A DNA stretch of 8,417 nucleotides from NCBI GenBank assembly GCA_028717765.1, contig JAQUNE010000042.1, forward strand, positions 1,415-9,831, read 5' to 3'. Numbering within the stretch: position 1 is the stretch's first letter; each line of letters starts with the position of its first letter. Both the position numbers and the translations under genes were made by a program. Shown here piece by piece: positions 1 to 6,964 of the stretch. Source of the stretch: Candidatus Omnitrophota bacterium. Its GTDB lineage: Bacteria; Omnitrophota; Koll11; Gygaellales; Profunditerraquicolaceae. Under the pieces are notes generated by a model, which saw nothing but the letters and a program-made list of their open reading frames with translations, did not search any database and was not told the origin of the DNA.

Positions 1-761
1 ATACTCTCTTCTTTATCTATAAAAAGTGTTTTGCCTGCCTCAATCGCCAAGCAAGCTGCCTTTGCCCTAATAAGATTCTTTATCGTACCCAAGCCTATAA
101 CCGGTATATCGAAACGGATATCCTGATTAGGCTTGCTTACCTTTACTACTACGATGCCGCCTCTTACCATTCTGCCTGCGCGGCGAATTAAATTATCTGT
201 TCCTTCTAAAGCTTCCACCGCCACCACTGCTTTTTCTTTCACCGCTACTGTCTGGCCAATGTCTAACGCACCCATCTCCTTTGCCAGCGCTGTTCCAAAA
301 CGGATATCTTCCCACTCCATAAGCGTTGGCTCTTTCTTTGTCAAAACTCCTTTTTTCGGCAAATAGTCTTCAATAAAAAGTGTAGAATTTAAAAGTTCTA
401 ATCCGCAATCTTTTAACTGTCCGGCAACCGCGGAAAATATCGTATCTGCCTTTTTATCCTTGATCTGCTTAAGAATTGCTTTTAACTGGGGGGATTGATC
501 TATTTCTTTACTAAAAAGCCGGCGGGGGCTAATCTGGCCTGCCATGACTATTCTTTCAACACCTTCGGATTTGAAGATTTCAAAGAGCCGGGAATAGTCT
601 TTAAGATTGATCCAGAAGATTTTATCGACGAGTTTTTTTAATTTTGGCGAGGTATCGCCCCTGATCGCTATCGCCACCACGGAAAAACCTTTTTTTCTCG
701 CAGCTTCTGAAAAAAGCAGCGGAAATTTCCTGTTTCCAGCGATCAGGCCGATTTTCTCCAT
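1..761 (-). CDS. lpxI: UDP-2,3-diacylglucosamine pyrophosphatase LpxI (DUF1009 family), partial, 3' end outside window
   Basis: The open frame from the ATG at 761 runs without a stop through base 1, giving 253 residues; the family is usually about 270-285, so roughly 20-30 residues are missing. LpxI hydrolyses UDP-2,3-diacylglucosamine to lipid X and UMP, the step done by LpxH in E. coli, using a different fold and chemistry. Visible family signatures are the N-terminal MEKIGLIAGNRKFPLLFSEA with a Rossmann-like glycine turn, VMAGQISPRRLF (72-83), the GTALAKEMGALDIGQTVAV stretch (156-174), LEGTDNLIRRAG (185-196) and VVKVSKPNQDIRFDIPVIG (205-223). An Asp in or near this last segment probably corresponds to catalytic Asp225 of the Caulobacter enzyme; I cannot align it exactly. 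It starts 8 bases after the lpxA stop, with AAAGG only 1 base before the ATG. A sugar dehydratase or reductase is ruled out by these motifs. Confidence 0.88.
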   Translation of the reverse strand, partial: MEKIGLIAGNRKFPLLFSEAARKKGFSVVAIAIRGDTSPKLKKLVDKIFWINLKDYSRLFEIFKSEGVERIVMAGQISPRRLFSKEIDQSPQLKAILKQIKDKKADTIFSAVAGQLKDCGLELLNSTLFIEDYLPKKGVLTKKEPTLMEWEDIRFGTALAKEMGALDIGQTVAVKEKAVVAVEALEGTDNLIRRAGRMVRGGIVVVKVSKPNQDIRFDIPVIGLGTIKNLIRAKAACLAIEAGKTLFIDKEES

Positions 762-769
762 ACCTTTAA

Positions 770-1558
770 TTATTCTAAATGGGTACGACAGGAACGGGTT
801 ACCCCTCTTTGGGAGTTCTTGACGAAATTGACCAGGTATGAAACTTCGTTACAGGGTTTTATTTCCTTTTCTATTCTTGCCAAAGCATGCTTGATTATAA
901 GGCCGGAATTAAATAATATTTTATAGCATTGCTTTAAAAGTTCGATTACTTCCTTAGGCGTTGACTGGCGCCTTAAACCAATAAGATTTAAACCATAAAC
1001 CCGGGCAGGATGTCCGTCACAGGTAGAAAATGGAGGAATATCCTGAACCACCTTGGAGCATCCGCCAACAATAGAAAGCTTGCCCATACGCACGAATTGA
1101 TGTATTGCCACCAGCCCTCCCACTACCGCCCCGTCTTCAATCGTCACATGGCCAGCGAGGGTCCCATTATTGGCAAGCACACAATTATTACCCACGGCAC
1201 AATCGTGGGCAACATGCGAATAGGCCATAAAAAGATTATTATTGCCAATAACAGTTTTTCCACCTTCGCCTGTGCCGGGGTTAAAGGTACAATATTCCCG
1301 GATAATATTATTTGCTCCGATCTTAAGAAAGGTTTTTTCGCCTTTAAATTTCATATCCTGCGGCTTGCTACCAAGAACAGCTCCGCTAAAAATTTCGCAG
1401 TTTGCGCCGATTGAGGTATTGCCTTCAATCACACAATGCGCGCCGATCTTTACTCCTGCTGCGATCTCAACAGTGTCCCCGATTAAGGTATGCGGCCCGA
1501 CTTCAAGGTCCTTGGCTAATTTTGCTTTTTTAGAAACAATTGCGCTTGCATGTATCAT
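770..1558 (-). CDS. lpxA: Acyl-ACP--UDP-N-acetylglucosamine O-acyltransferase LpxA
   Basis: The first lipid A step: it transfers an (R)-3-hydroxyacyl group from ACP to the 3-position of UDP-GlcNAc. It has 262 residues, as in E. coli. Residues 1 to about 185 are hexapeptide repeats forming the left-handed beta-helix, beginning MIHASAIVSKKAKL. SHVAHDC (114-120) carries the catalytic His118 (E. coli His125). GH (136-137) and HQF (153-155) match E. coli His144 and His160. NLIGLRR (191-197) leads into the C-terminal helical domain. At the acyl-ruler position (E. coli Gly173) there is Gly166. After the usual NSQRGV ending there is an extra short tail, TRSCRTHLE, beyond where many homologues stop. 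It starts 7 bases after lpxC-fabZ behind an A-rich spacer without a Shine-Dalgarno. Confidence 0.95.
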   Translation of the reverse strand: MIHASAIVSKKAKLAKDLEVGPHTLIGDTVEIAAGVKIGAHCVIEGNTSIGANCEIFSGAVLGSKPQDMKFKGEKTFLKIGANNIIREYCTFNPGTGEGGKTVIGNNNLFMAYSHVAHDCAVGNNCVLANNGTLAGHVTIEDGAVVGGLVAIHQFVRMGKLSIVGGCSKVVQDIPPFSTCDGHPARVYGLNLIGLRRQSTPKEVIELLKQCYKILFNSGLIIKHALARIEKEIKPCNEVSYLVNFVKNSQRGVTRSCRTHLE

Positions 1559-1565
1559 TTTATTT

Positions 1566-2882
1566 TTACGATTCGACTAAAGCACACATAAAATCCGCTT
1601 CTGCTACTATTTTCCCGTCTACCAGCGCCTTGCCGAACACCTGCGCTGTCTTTGATTTTATTTTTCCTGCTTCAACCTGCAGTATCAACTGGTCACCCGG
1701 AACAACCGTTTTTCTAAACTTAATATTGTCTGCGGATAAAAAGAAGGCGAGTTTACCCCGGTTTTCCTCTGAAGCCAACATCATTACCCCGCCTACCTGC
1801 GCTAATGCCTCAAGGATCAAGACTCCGGGCATCACAGCCCTTCCGGGAAAATGCCCTTCAAAAAAATAATCATTGATCGTCACATTCTTAATACCTGTAG
1901 CGTGTTTTCCTTTTTCTAAAGCAATGATTTTATCGACAAATAAAAACGGCTGCCGGTGCGGCAGGATCTGTTTGATTTTTTCAATATCCAAGACCTCCCC
2001 ATCTACGGGCGTAAACCCTGCGGAAACCCCTGCCAGAGCAGATCTTGTTTTCTGCTCTGCGATTTTTTTCACTAATTTAAGGTTCAAAGAATGGCCGCTT
2101 CTAATGGCGATCACATGCGCCTTTAAGGGAGACCCCAATAAATACAAATCCCCCAATAAATCCAGTATTTTATGACGGATAAATTCATCATCAAAACGTA
2201 AGGTATTCTTAACCACGCCGTTTTTTCCGACTACCAGCGTATTATCATAATTAGCGCCACAGCCTAATCCTTGGGACTGTAACTGTGCTGCTTCTTCTTC
2301 CAGGCAAAAAGTCCTTGCCGGAGCTAGCTGTGCCTTAAAAGCATCGGGGAGTATATTTACTTCCAAAAATTGCGTCTTAAGGTATGGATGTTTGTAATCC
2401 AGGGTATAAGAAATCTTTAAATCCGAAGAAGGAAAAGCGATAATATAAGAACCGTCCTCTTCGATAAAAACCGGCTCTTTGAGCGAAAAAAAACGGCGTT
2501 CTTTTTCCTGTTCTTTTATGCCGGCTTTTGCCAGAGCATCTAAAAAATTAAGCCCACTTCCGTCCATTCCCGGGACTTCATTGTTATCGATCTCGATATT
2601 AAGATTATCTATACCGGATCCGGCTAAAGCGGACATCAGATGTTCGATGGTTTGAATTTCAAAATTTTCCTGCCCAATAGATGTACGGCGTGGGCTGCGT
2701 GACTGAGAAAGCAAACTATTTATATCAGCTCTAATTTTTGGTTTCTGCGCTAGGTCCGTACGGATAAAATTTATCCCCTCATCGATTTGAGCAGGCTTAA
2801 AAACAATCTTGACCTTATTTGCGGTATGTAAACCCGCCCCGCTAAAGCTAATTTCTTTTGCTATTGTTTTTTGCTTTTCCAT
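1566..2882 (-). CDS. lpxC-fabZ: Bifunctional LpxC deacetylase / FabZ 3-hydroxyacyl-ACP dehydratase fusion
   Basis: A 438-residue fusion of two enzymes that are separate proteins in E. coli. Residues 1 to about 285 are LpxC, the zinc deacetylase that commits UDP-3-O-acyl-GlcNAc to lipid A. SGAGLHT (14-20) and TIEHLMSALAGSGIDN (78-93) carry Glu80 and the zinc ligand His81. RHKILDLLGD (236-245) carries His237, Lys238 and Asp241, and RSGHSLN (261-267) carries His264. These match the E. coli Glu78, His79, His238, Asp242 and His265 pattern. Residues about 296-438 are FabZ, a hot-dog dehydratase: ILPHRQPFLFVDKI (306-319), then FFEGHFPGRAVMPGVLILEA (340-359) with catalytic His344 and Glu358. Both active sites look intact. 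No Shine-Dalgarno is seen, only an A-rich TAAAATG junction with lpxD. Such fusions are known from Bacteroidota and some other phyla. Confidence 0.96.
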   Translation of the reverse strand: MEKQKTIAKEISFSGAGLHTANKVKIVFKPAQIDEGINFIRTDLAQKPKIRADINSLLSQSRSPRRTSIGQENFEIQTIEHLMSALAGSGIDNLNIEIDNNEVPGMDGSGLNFLDALAKAGIKEQEKERRFFSLKEPVFIEEDGSYIIAFPSSDLKISYTLDYKHPYLKTQFLEVNILPDAFKAQLAPARTFCLEEEAAQLQSQGLGCGANYDNTLVVGKNGVVKNTLRFDDEFIRHKILDLLGDLYLLGSPLKAHVIAIRSGHSLNLKLVKKIAEQKTRSALAGVSAGFTPVDGEVLDIEKIKQILPHRQPFLFVDKIIALEKGKHATGIKNVTINDYFFEGHFPGRAVMPGVLILEALAQVGGVMMLASEENRGKLAFFLSADNIKFRKTVVPGDQLILQVEAGKIKSKTAQVFGKALVDGKIVAEADFMCALVES

Positions 2883-2883
2883 T

Positions 2884-3918
2884 TTATTTTTTTAATTTTG
2901 CTTCCAGTTCGGCGATTTTATTTTTTAACTGCGCAACTTGTTTATAGAGCTTAGGCAGGTTTTGTACGCAGGCGTTTACTTTTTTTGCGAGGATATGTGG
3001 CTTTGCCGGATATCCTGAAACAATAGTATTCGCAGGAACTGACTTAGTTACTCCCGCCTGTGCAGCGATAATCGCGCCGTCGCCAACAGTAATATGGCCG
3101 ACTAATCCTGCCTGGCCAGCTAAAGTGGCTCCCTTGCCAATAGTAGTGCTTCCTGAAATTCCCGCTTGCGCTACAATAATCGAATTTTCACCGATTACCA
3201 CATTATGGGCAATCTGTACTAAGTTATCTATTTTCGTTCCGTGGCCAATCAGAGTTTTATCAAAACGCGCGCGGTCAATAGTGACATTGGCGCCGATCTC
3301 TACATCATCCTCAATAATTACCGTACCAATCTGAGGGATCTTATGATGCATCCCCTTTATTGTAGCAAAGCCAAAACCATCTGAACCAATTACTGTCCCG
3401 CTATGAATAATCACGCGACTTCCAATAACTACTCTTTCCCGAATAGAAACATTAGGATAAATTAACGTCGCGCTGCCAATTTGCGCATGATGCCCGATAA
3501 AACAACCTGCATAAATAATGGTTTTATCGCCAATGGTAACATTGTCTTCGATCACCGCATAAGGCCCGATTGCTACACCGCTACCGGTTTTGACATTCTT
3601 ACCTAATATTACACTGGGATGAATGCCTTGGGGATGGCTTACCTCATTAGGGGCAACCAAAGAAAGTATTTTAGCGAACGCCAGAGAAGGATCCTCTGTG
3701 CGGATAATTGGCTTTACTGCGCTCTCAATCTCTCGGGAAGTAATAATTGCCGAGGCCTGTGTTTTTTCAATAAAAGGGGCGTATTTCGGATTAGCAAGAA
3801 AAGTAACGTCACCCGGGCTAGCCTCCTTTATACCACAGACACCCGTAATAACAATTTTTTCATTGCCGACTATTTCACCATCAATCAGTTCGGCAATTTC
3901 CCTGAGAGTCTTTTTCAT
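2884..3918 (-). CDS. lpxD: UDP-3-O-acylglucosamine N-acyltransferase LpxD
   Basis: The third lipid A step: it transfers an (R)-3-hydroxyacyl chain from ACP to the 2-amino group of UDP-3-O-acyl-glucosamine in the cytoplasm. It has 344 residues, the usual length. The N-terminal uridine-binding domain (about 1-95) includes FLANPKY, whose Phe40 and Tyr46 have the same six-residue spacing as the uracil-stacking Phe43/Tyr49 of the E. coli enzyme. Residues about 98-300 form the left-handed beta-helix of hexapeptide repeats (IGxxxxI style), including GSDGFGFA (178-185) and QIAHNVVIG with the catalytic base His238 (E. coli His239). SGYPAKP (301-307) closes the helix, and a Lys/Leu-rich C-terminal helix (about 318-344) follows. 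The start overlaps the skp stop by one base, and one base separates its stop from lpxC-fabZ. Confidence 0.96.
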   Translation of the reverse strand: MKKTLREIAELIDGEIVGNEKIVITGVCGIKEASPGDVTFLANPKYAPFIEKTQASAIITSREIESAVKPIIRTEDPSLAFAKILSLVAPNEVSHPQGIHPSVILGKNVKTGSGVAIGPYAVIEDNVTIGDKTIIYAGCFIGHHAQIGSATLIYPNVSIRERVVIGSRVIIHSGTVIGSDGFGFATIKGMHHKIPQIGTVIIEDDVEIGANVTIDRARFDKTLIGHGTKIDNLVQIAHNVVIGENSIIVAQAGISGSTTIGKGATLAGQAGLVGHITVGDGAIIAAQAGVTKSVPANTIVSGYPAKPHILAKKVNACVQNLPKLYKQVAQLKNKIAELEAKLKK

Positions 3919-4424
3919 TATTTCTTGTATTCTTTATTCAAGATATCGATAACCTTATCGGTGATATCCATGCCTTTAGGCTGATAAGCTAAGGCCGCAG
4001 CATCAAAAACTAAAGTATACCCTTCTTTCGAGGCATATTTGTCAATTGCAGCCTTAATATCTTTAGAGAGTTCAATGGTTTTATCCACTTGCTCTTTACG
4101 TAAGTCAGACTGCTTTTCGCGTACCAAATCCTGTAAAGATTTAATCCTAGTCTCCAATTCGCTTCCCTTTGCTTCTTTTTCTTTGTCACTTAAAAGATTG
4201 ATCTTATCCTGAAAGCCCTTAACTTCATTTCTTTTTTTATCAATTTCATCGGTAAAAGTTTTTTCTTTGTCTTCCAGTATTTTCATATATTCTTTGGCCT
4301 TGAGATACGCATCACCTACGCGGTCGATAGAAACATATCCGAATTTTTCCGCCGCCATAGCAACATTACTAAAAATGAACAACCCCAAAACCGCTCCTAA
4401 CAACACTAATGTTACCTTTCTCAT
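3918..4424 (-). CDS. skp: Periplasmic OMP chaperone Skp/OmpH
   Basis: A 168-residue exported chaperone that as a trimer holds unfolded outer-membrane proteins in the periplasm and hands them to the BAM complex. Residues 1-24 form a signal peptide (MRK, hydrophobic core, AMA before Ala25). Mature [12 protein letters not shown] begins the beta-strand typical of OmpH (family: IGYVDxxR). Residues about 45-125 are Lys/Glu-rich heptad-like helices, the tentacle coiled coil. The end, [20 protein letters not shown] followed by [12 protein letters not shown], is the diagnostic OmpH C-terminus. Length is normal. The longer frame from 4451 would add MCPCGQGGC before the signal peptide and is rejected because AAGGAGG precedes the internal ATG. 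The TAA stop overlaps the lpxD ATG by one base (TAATG), implying translational coupling. Confidence 0.93.
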   Translation of the reverse strand: MRKVTLVLLGAVLGLFIFSNVAMAAEKFGYVSIDRVGDAYLKAKEYMKILEDKEKTFTDEIDKKRNEVKGFQDKINLLSDKEKEAKGSELETRIKSLQDLVREKQSDLRKEQVDKTIELSKDIKAAIDKYASKEGYTLVFDAAALAYQPKGMDITDKVIDILNKEYKK

Positions 4425-4428
4425 ACAT

Positions 4429-4435
4429 CCTCCTT
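4429..4435 (-). promoter_or_regulatory. Strong Shine-Dalgarno that fixes the skp start
   Basis: AAGGAGG on the minus strand ends 4 bases before the ATG at 4424. It is the only near-consensus ribosome binding site in the window. It selects this ATG over an in-frame ATG nine codons upstream at 4451, which has no such site and lies inside the hairpin. Confidence 0.8.
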
Positions 4436-4448
4436 GCCCACAAGGGCA
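4435..4448 (-). promoter_or_regulatory. Small hairpin abutting the skp ribosome binding site
   Basis: A 5-base-pair stem (TGCCC / GGGCA) closes a 4-base loop, TTGT as read in the mRNA. It starts at the same base where the larger hairpin ends (4448), so only one of the two can use that base. Its downstream arm ends at 4435, the first base of the Shine-Dalgarno sequence. It could stack on the larger hairpin and keep the binding site exposed. The short stem makes it weaker evidence than the larger one. Confidence 0.35.
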
Positions 4449-4480
4449 CACCCGCGCAAATCCACATAAGCGCGGGGTGT
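4448..4480 (-). promoter_or_regulatory. GC-rich hairpin in the bamA-skp intergenic leader
   Basis: A near-perfect inverted repeat. The arms at 4448-4457 (ACACCCGCGC on the plus strand) and 4470-4480 form 10 base pairs with one bulged G, around a 12-base loop at 4458-4469. It stands out as GC-rich between AT-rich flanks. On the transcribed (minus) strand no U-run follows, so it does not look like an intrinsic terminator. A role as an mRNA-processing or stability element that sets skp levels relative to bamA is an inference. Confidence 0.5.
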
Positions 4481-4501
4481 TATCATTAATACTAATTATT
4501 A

Positions 4502-6922
4502 TTAGAATCCTCGACTAAAGCTAAAATGGAATTTGCCGCTTTTTTTGTTATCTTCTCCGGGAGCCTTATTTAAAGGTATGCCGTAATCAAGCATTAAAGG
4601 GCCAATTGGAGTTTTTACCCTAATTCCCAGGCCTAAGCCTGATTTAAAACCTCCGGAATTAGCCACGCCAAAAGCATTCTTCGAAGAACCAATATCAGCG
4701 AGCTTTTCCCAGGTATTACCTACATCATAAAAAGCGGCAAGCTTCAAAAAGCTAAATAAAGGATAAGTATATTCAATGTTTCCTATTAACATCGAAGCGC
4801 CGCCCAGCGGATCTTTAGTTACCGGGTCTACGGGGCCCACTTTTCTTTCATCATAACCTCTGATAGTAGAAGATCCACCGGTAAAAAATCTTTCAAATAT
4901 AGGTACACGGGGGGTATTTTTATATGGATCAGCTAATCCTATCCTGCCCCTGAATTCCAAAACCGAGTTACGGGGCATAGGGAAATAATGGCTTGCCCGG
5001 CCAAAAAATTTCCAAAAATTCTTATCTCCGCCTAAAAACCCGCCTGCCCATTCAAAAGAACTGGTAACAAGATTACCTTTTGTGGTATCAAAAACATTAT
5101 CCCGGCTGTCAAAGGTAAAAACCGGAGTAATACTATCGGTAACGTTGGTTCCGACTTCACTGCGTAAATCATCGGTAGCGTTATCATCAATATTGCTGAT
5201 CTTAACCTTATCATAACGATACGAAAGATCGGCCCTCATATATTCGCTGAGTTCTTTTCCCAAACGCACATCGCCACCGGTGGTTTTCTCATCATACCCA
5301 TAACCAACATCCGTATCTTTACTATGCTTACTTTGATATGCGTCAAATCCCGAAGTAATCGGATAATCAAATGTCCATGGCTCGGTAAAACTTAGATCAT
5401 AACCATTACTTACCGAACCGAAGGAAGCACGGAATTTTAAATCCTGGCCGGCTCCGGTAAAATAGGGGAAATTTGTCCAATCAAAATTCTTTTGTTCAAC
5501 TTCCGCAAATCCCACAAATTGGTCTACCGTGCTATAACCGCCGCCAAAACTAAATGATCCGGTTTTTGCCTCTTTCACATCCACAACCAAATCTTTCTTA
5601 TCGGCTGAAGAGGTCTCTTGCGTATCATAACTTACTTCATCAAAAAAACCAAGATTCTGCAAACGCTCTTTACTGCGCCTAAGTTTTTCTCCGTCAAATC
5701 TATCTCCAGGCCTAATTCTTAACTCGCGCCTGACCACGATGTCTTTTGTTTTAACATTGCCCCTTACTTTAATTTTATCCACATACATGATTTCGCTTTC
5801 TGTAATATTATAAGTAATATCGATCCGCCCGCTCTGGGAATTAAGGGCTGTTGTTTCCTGAATTTGCGCTGCGATATATCCGCGGTCAAAATATAAACTC
5901 AACATACTGGAAATATCCTGCTTCATTGACTCTTGGCTAAAGACCTTTCCGGGTGTAGCATCTTTTAATTTGGCTAAAAGATCTTTTTCGGAAATATCCT
6001 TATTGCCCGACAAAGTCAAATTACCAACTAAATATTTTTTTCCTTCTTTTATGTGGATAGTAATATAAATCAAATATGGCTTTTTGGCATCGGCCTTGGT
6101 ATCATAATCCACACTCACATCAGTGTAACCATTCTTACGATAAAACGATTTGATGCGCTCCATATCTTCTTTAAGCACTTCTTCTTTTATTACCCCAGCA
6201 TTAAAAAGCCAGCCTATCTTAGTTTTGATTAATCTTAAGATGTGGTCCCTAGAGAAGGCGTGATTGCCTTCGATAATAATATCCTTAATCGCAACACGCC
6301 TACCTTCCGTGATATTAAAGAGCACCTTTGCTTTATTGGTTTCTTTATCGATATCAACCTTGTATTCTATGCTCGCCTGGTTATAACCAATTTTTTCGTA
6401 CATTTGTTTAAGGATCTTTATATCTTCGGATAAATTAGGATAGTCCAAATACTGCCCTTCTTTTGATTTCAATGATTCCTTAATCTTCTCTTCTTTTGTG
6501 GTAATGCGCATAATCCCTTCAAAGGCAATCTTTTCGATCAGCGGCCTTTCTGAAACAGCAATAAGAATTTTTATTCCGTTCTTATAATCCTGCGTATCAA
6601 TTTTAATATCGCTAAAATACCCCAAAAGATAAAGCCGTTTTAAATCGTCACTCACGACATTTTCCTGATAAGGAGCGCCGATCTTGCTCTTCATCTTGGA
6701 AATAATCGTATTGGTACTGATAGACTTATTACCTTTGACATCAATACCGGTGACTAGCTTGACTTCTGTGGCCCCGGGGCTAGTTTCAGGGCTTTTCGTA
6801 ACGGTTTCTTTATTGCTCACAACGGATTTTTCAACCGAAGATGGTTCCTGCGCAGATAATGGTAGATTTATCAGAGATATTAAGCCAAGGGTTGCAAGAA
6901 ATAAAATTAAACGTCTATACAT
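4502..6922 (-). CDS. bamA: Outer membrane protein assembly factor BamA (five POTRA domains plus Omp85 barrel)
   Basis: An 806-residue outer-membrane protein that folds and inserts beta-barrel proteins. Residues 1-24 form a signal peptide (YRR, a hydrophobic core, then LSA before Gln25). Residues about 25-55 are a Ser/Thr/Pro/Glu-rich linker. Five POTRA repeats follow at roughly 57-128, 129-210, 211-298, 299-380 and 381-452, each marked by a hydrophobic strand with a Gly (IDVKGN, IAFEGI, IIIEGN, LTLSGN, IKVRGN). The Omp85 barrel runs from about 455 to the end, with SFTEPWTFD (511-519), TPVFTFDSRDN (599-609), the conserved loop-6 RGY (688-690) and a terminal SFSRGF ending in Phe, as in BamA substrates and BamA itself. 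The ATG is the only start that keeps the signal peptide. No Shine-Dalgarno precedes it, consistent with a leaderless mRNA. Position before skp-lpxD is the classic arrangement and favours BamA over the paralogue TamA. Confidence 0.95.
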   Translation of the reverse strand: MYRRLILFLATLGLISLINLPLSAQEPSSVEKSVVSNKETVTKSPETSPGATEVKLVTGIDVKGNKSISTNTIISKMKSKIGAPYQENVVSDDLKRLYLLGYFSDIKIDTQDYKNGIKILIAVSERPLIEKIAFEGIMRITTKEEKIKESLKSKEGQYLDYPNLSEDIKILKQMYEKIGYNQASIEYKVDIDKETNKAKVLFNITEGRRVAIKDIIIEGNHAFSRDHILRLIKTKIGWLFNAGVIKEEVLKEDMERIKSFYRKNGYTDVSVDYDTKADAKKPYLIYITIHIKEGKKYLVGNLTLSGNKDISEKDLLAKLKDATPGKVFSQESMKQDISSMLSLYFDRGYIAAQIQETTALNSQSGRIDITYNITESEIMYVDKIKVRGNVKTKDIVVRRELRIRPGDRFDGEKLRRSKERLQNLGFFDEVSYDTQETSSADKKDLVVDVKEAKTGSFSFGGGYSTVDQFVGFAEVEQKNFDWTNFPYFTGAGQDLKFRASFGSVSNGYDLSFTEPWTFDYPITSGFDAYQSKHSKDTDVGYGYDEKTTGGDVRLGKELSEYMRADLSYRYDKVKISNIDDNATDDLRSEVGTNVTDSITPVFTFDSRDNVFDTTKGNLVTSSFEWAGGFLGGDKNFWKFFGRASHYFPMPRNSVLEFRGRIGLADPYKNTPRVPIFERFFTGGSSTIRGYDERKVGPVDPVTKDPLGGASMLIGNIEYTYPLFSFLKLAAFYDVGNTWEKLADIGSSKNAFGVANSGGFKSGLGLGIRVKTPIGPLMLDYGIPLNKAPGEDNKKSGKFHFSFSRGF

Positions 6923-6930
6923 TAGGAAAT

Positions 6931-6959
6931 ATTATATTGCATTTATTTATGAGAATCAA
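6931..6959 (-). promoter_or_regulatory. Predicted sigma-70-type promoter for bamA (leaderless or near-leaderless start)
   Basis: On the minus strand TTGATT (6959-6954, 4 of 6 matches to TTGACA) and TATAAT (6936-6931, perfect) are separated by exactly 17 bases, the optimal spacing. Counting seven bases past the -10 box puts the transcription start near 6924, only about 2 bases before the bamA ATG at 6922. The promoter lies entirely in the dnaB-bamA gap and is the best promoter I found in any intergenic space here. It would let the envelope genes be transcribed independently of rplI-dnaB. The match is seen directly; activity is inferred. Confidence 0.65.
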
Positions 6960-6964
6960 CACTT

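Noticed and set aside
690..716. A7 run and A/T-rich short inverted repeat early in lpxI as a frameshift or regulatory site.
   Set aside because: It encodes the ordinary SEAARKKGF segment in frame; the stem is only A-T pairs and is expected by chance in AT-rich Lys codons.
1010..1580. Overlapping plus-strand open frames of 134 and 112 codons opposite lpxA.
   Set aside because: They lie antisense to a well-conserved LpxA, resemble no family and have no ribosome binding site; they are frame shadows of hexapeptide-repeat codons.
3619..3984. Plus-strand frames of 121 and 109 codons opposite the start of lpxD and end of skp.
   Set aside because: They cross two clear minus-strand genes, overlap each other in different frames, and show no protein-like features.
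4425..4451. Longer skp start at 4451 adding MCPCGQGGC before the signal peptide.
   Set aside because: The added segment lies in the hairpin leader, has no ribosome binding site of its own, and the internal ATG has AAGGAGG at ideal spacing and yields a normal signal peptide.
4448..4480. The GC-rich hairpin as an intrinsic terminator after bamA.
   Set aside because: No U-run follows on the minus strand, and the next gene of the classic operon follows directly; on the plus strand there is no gene to terminate.
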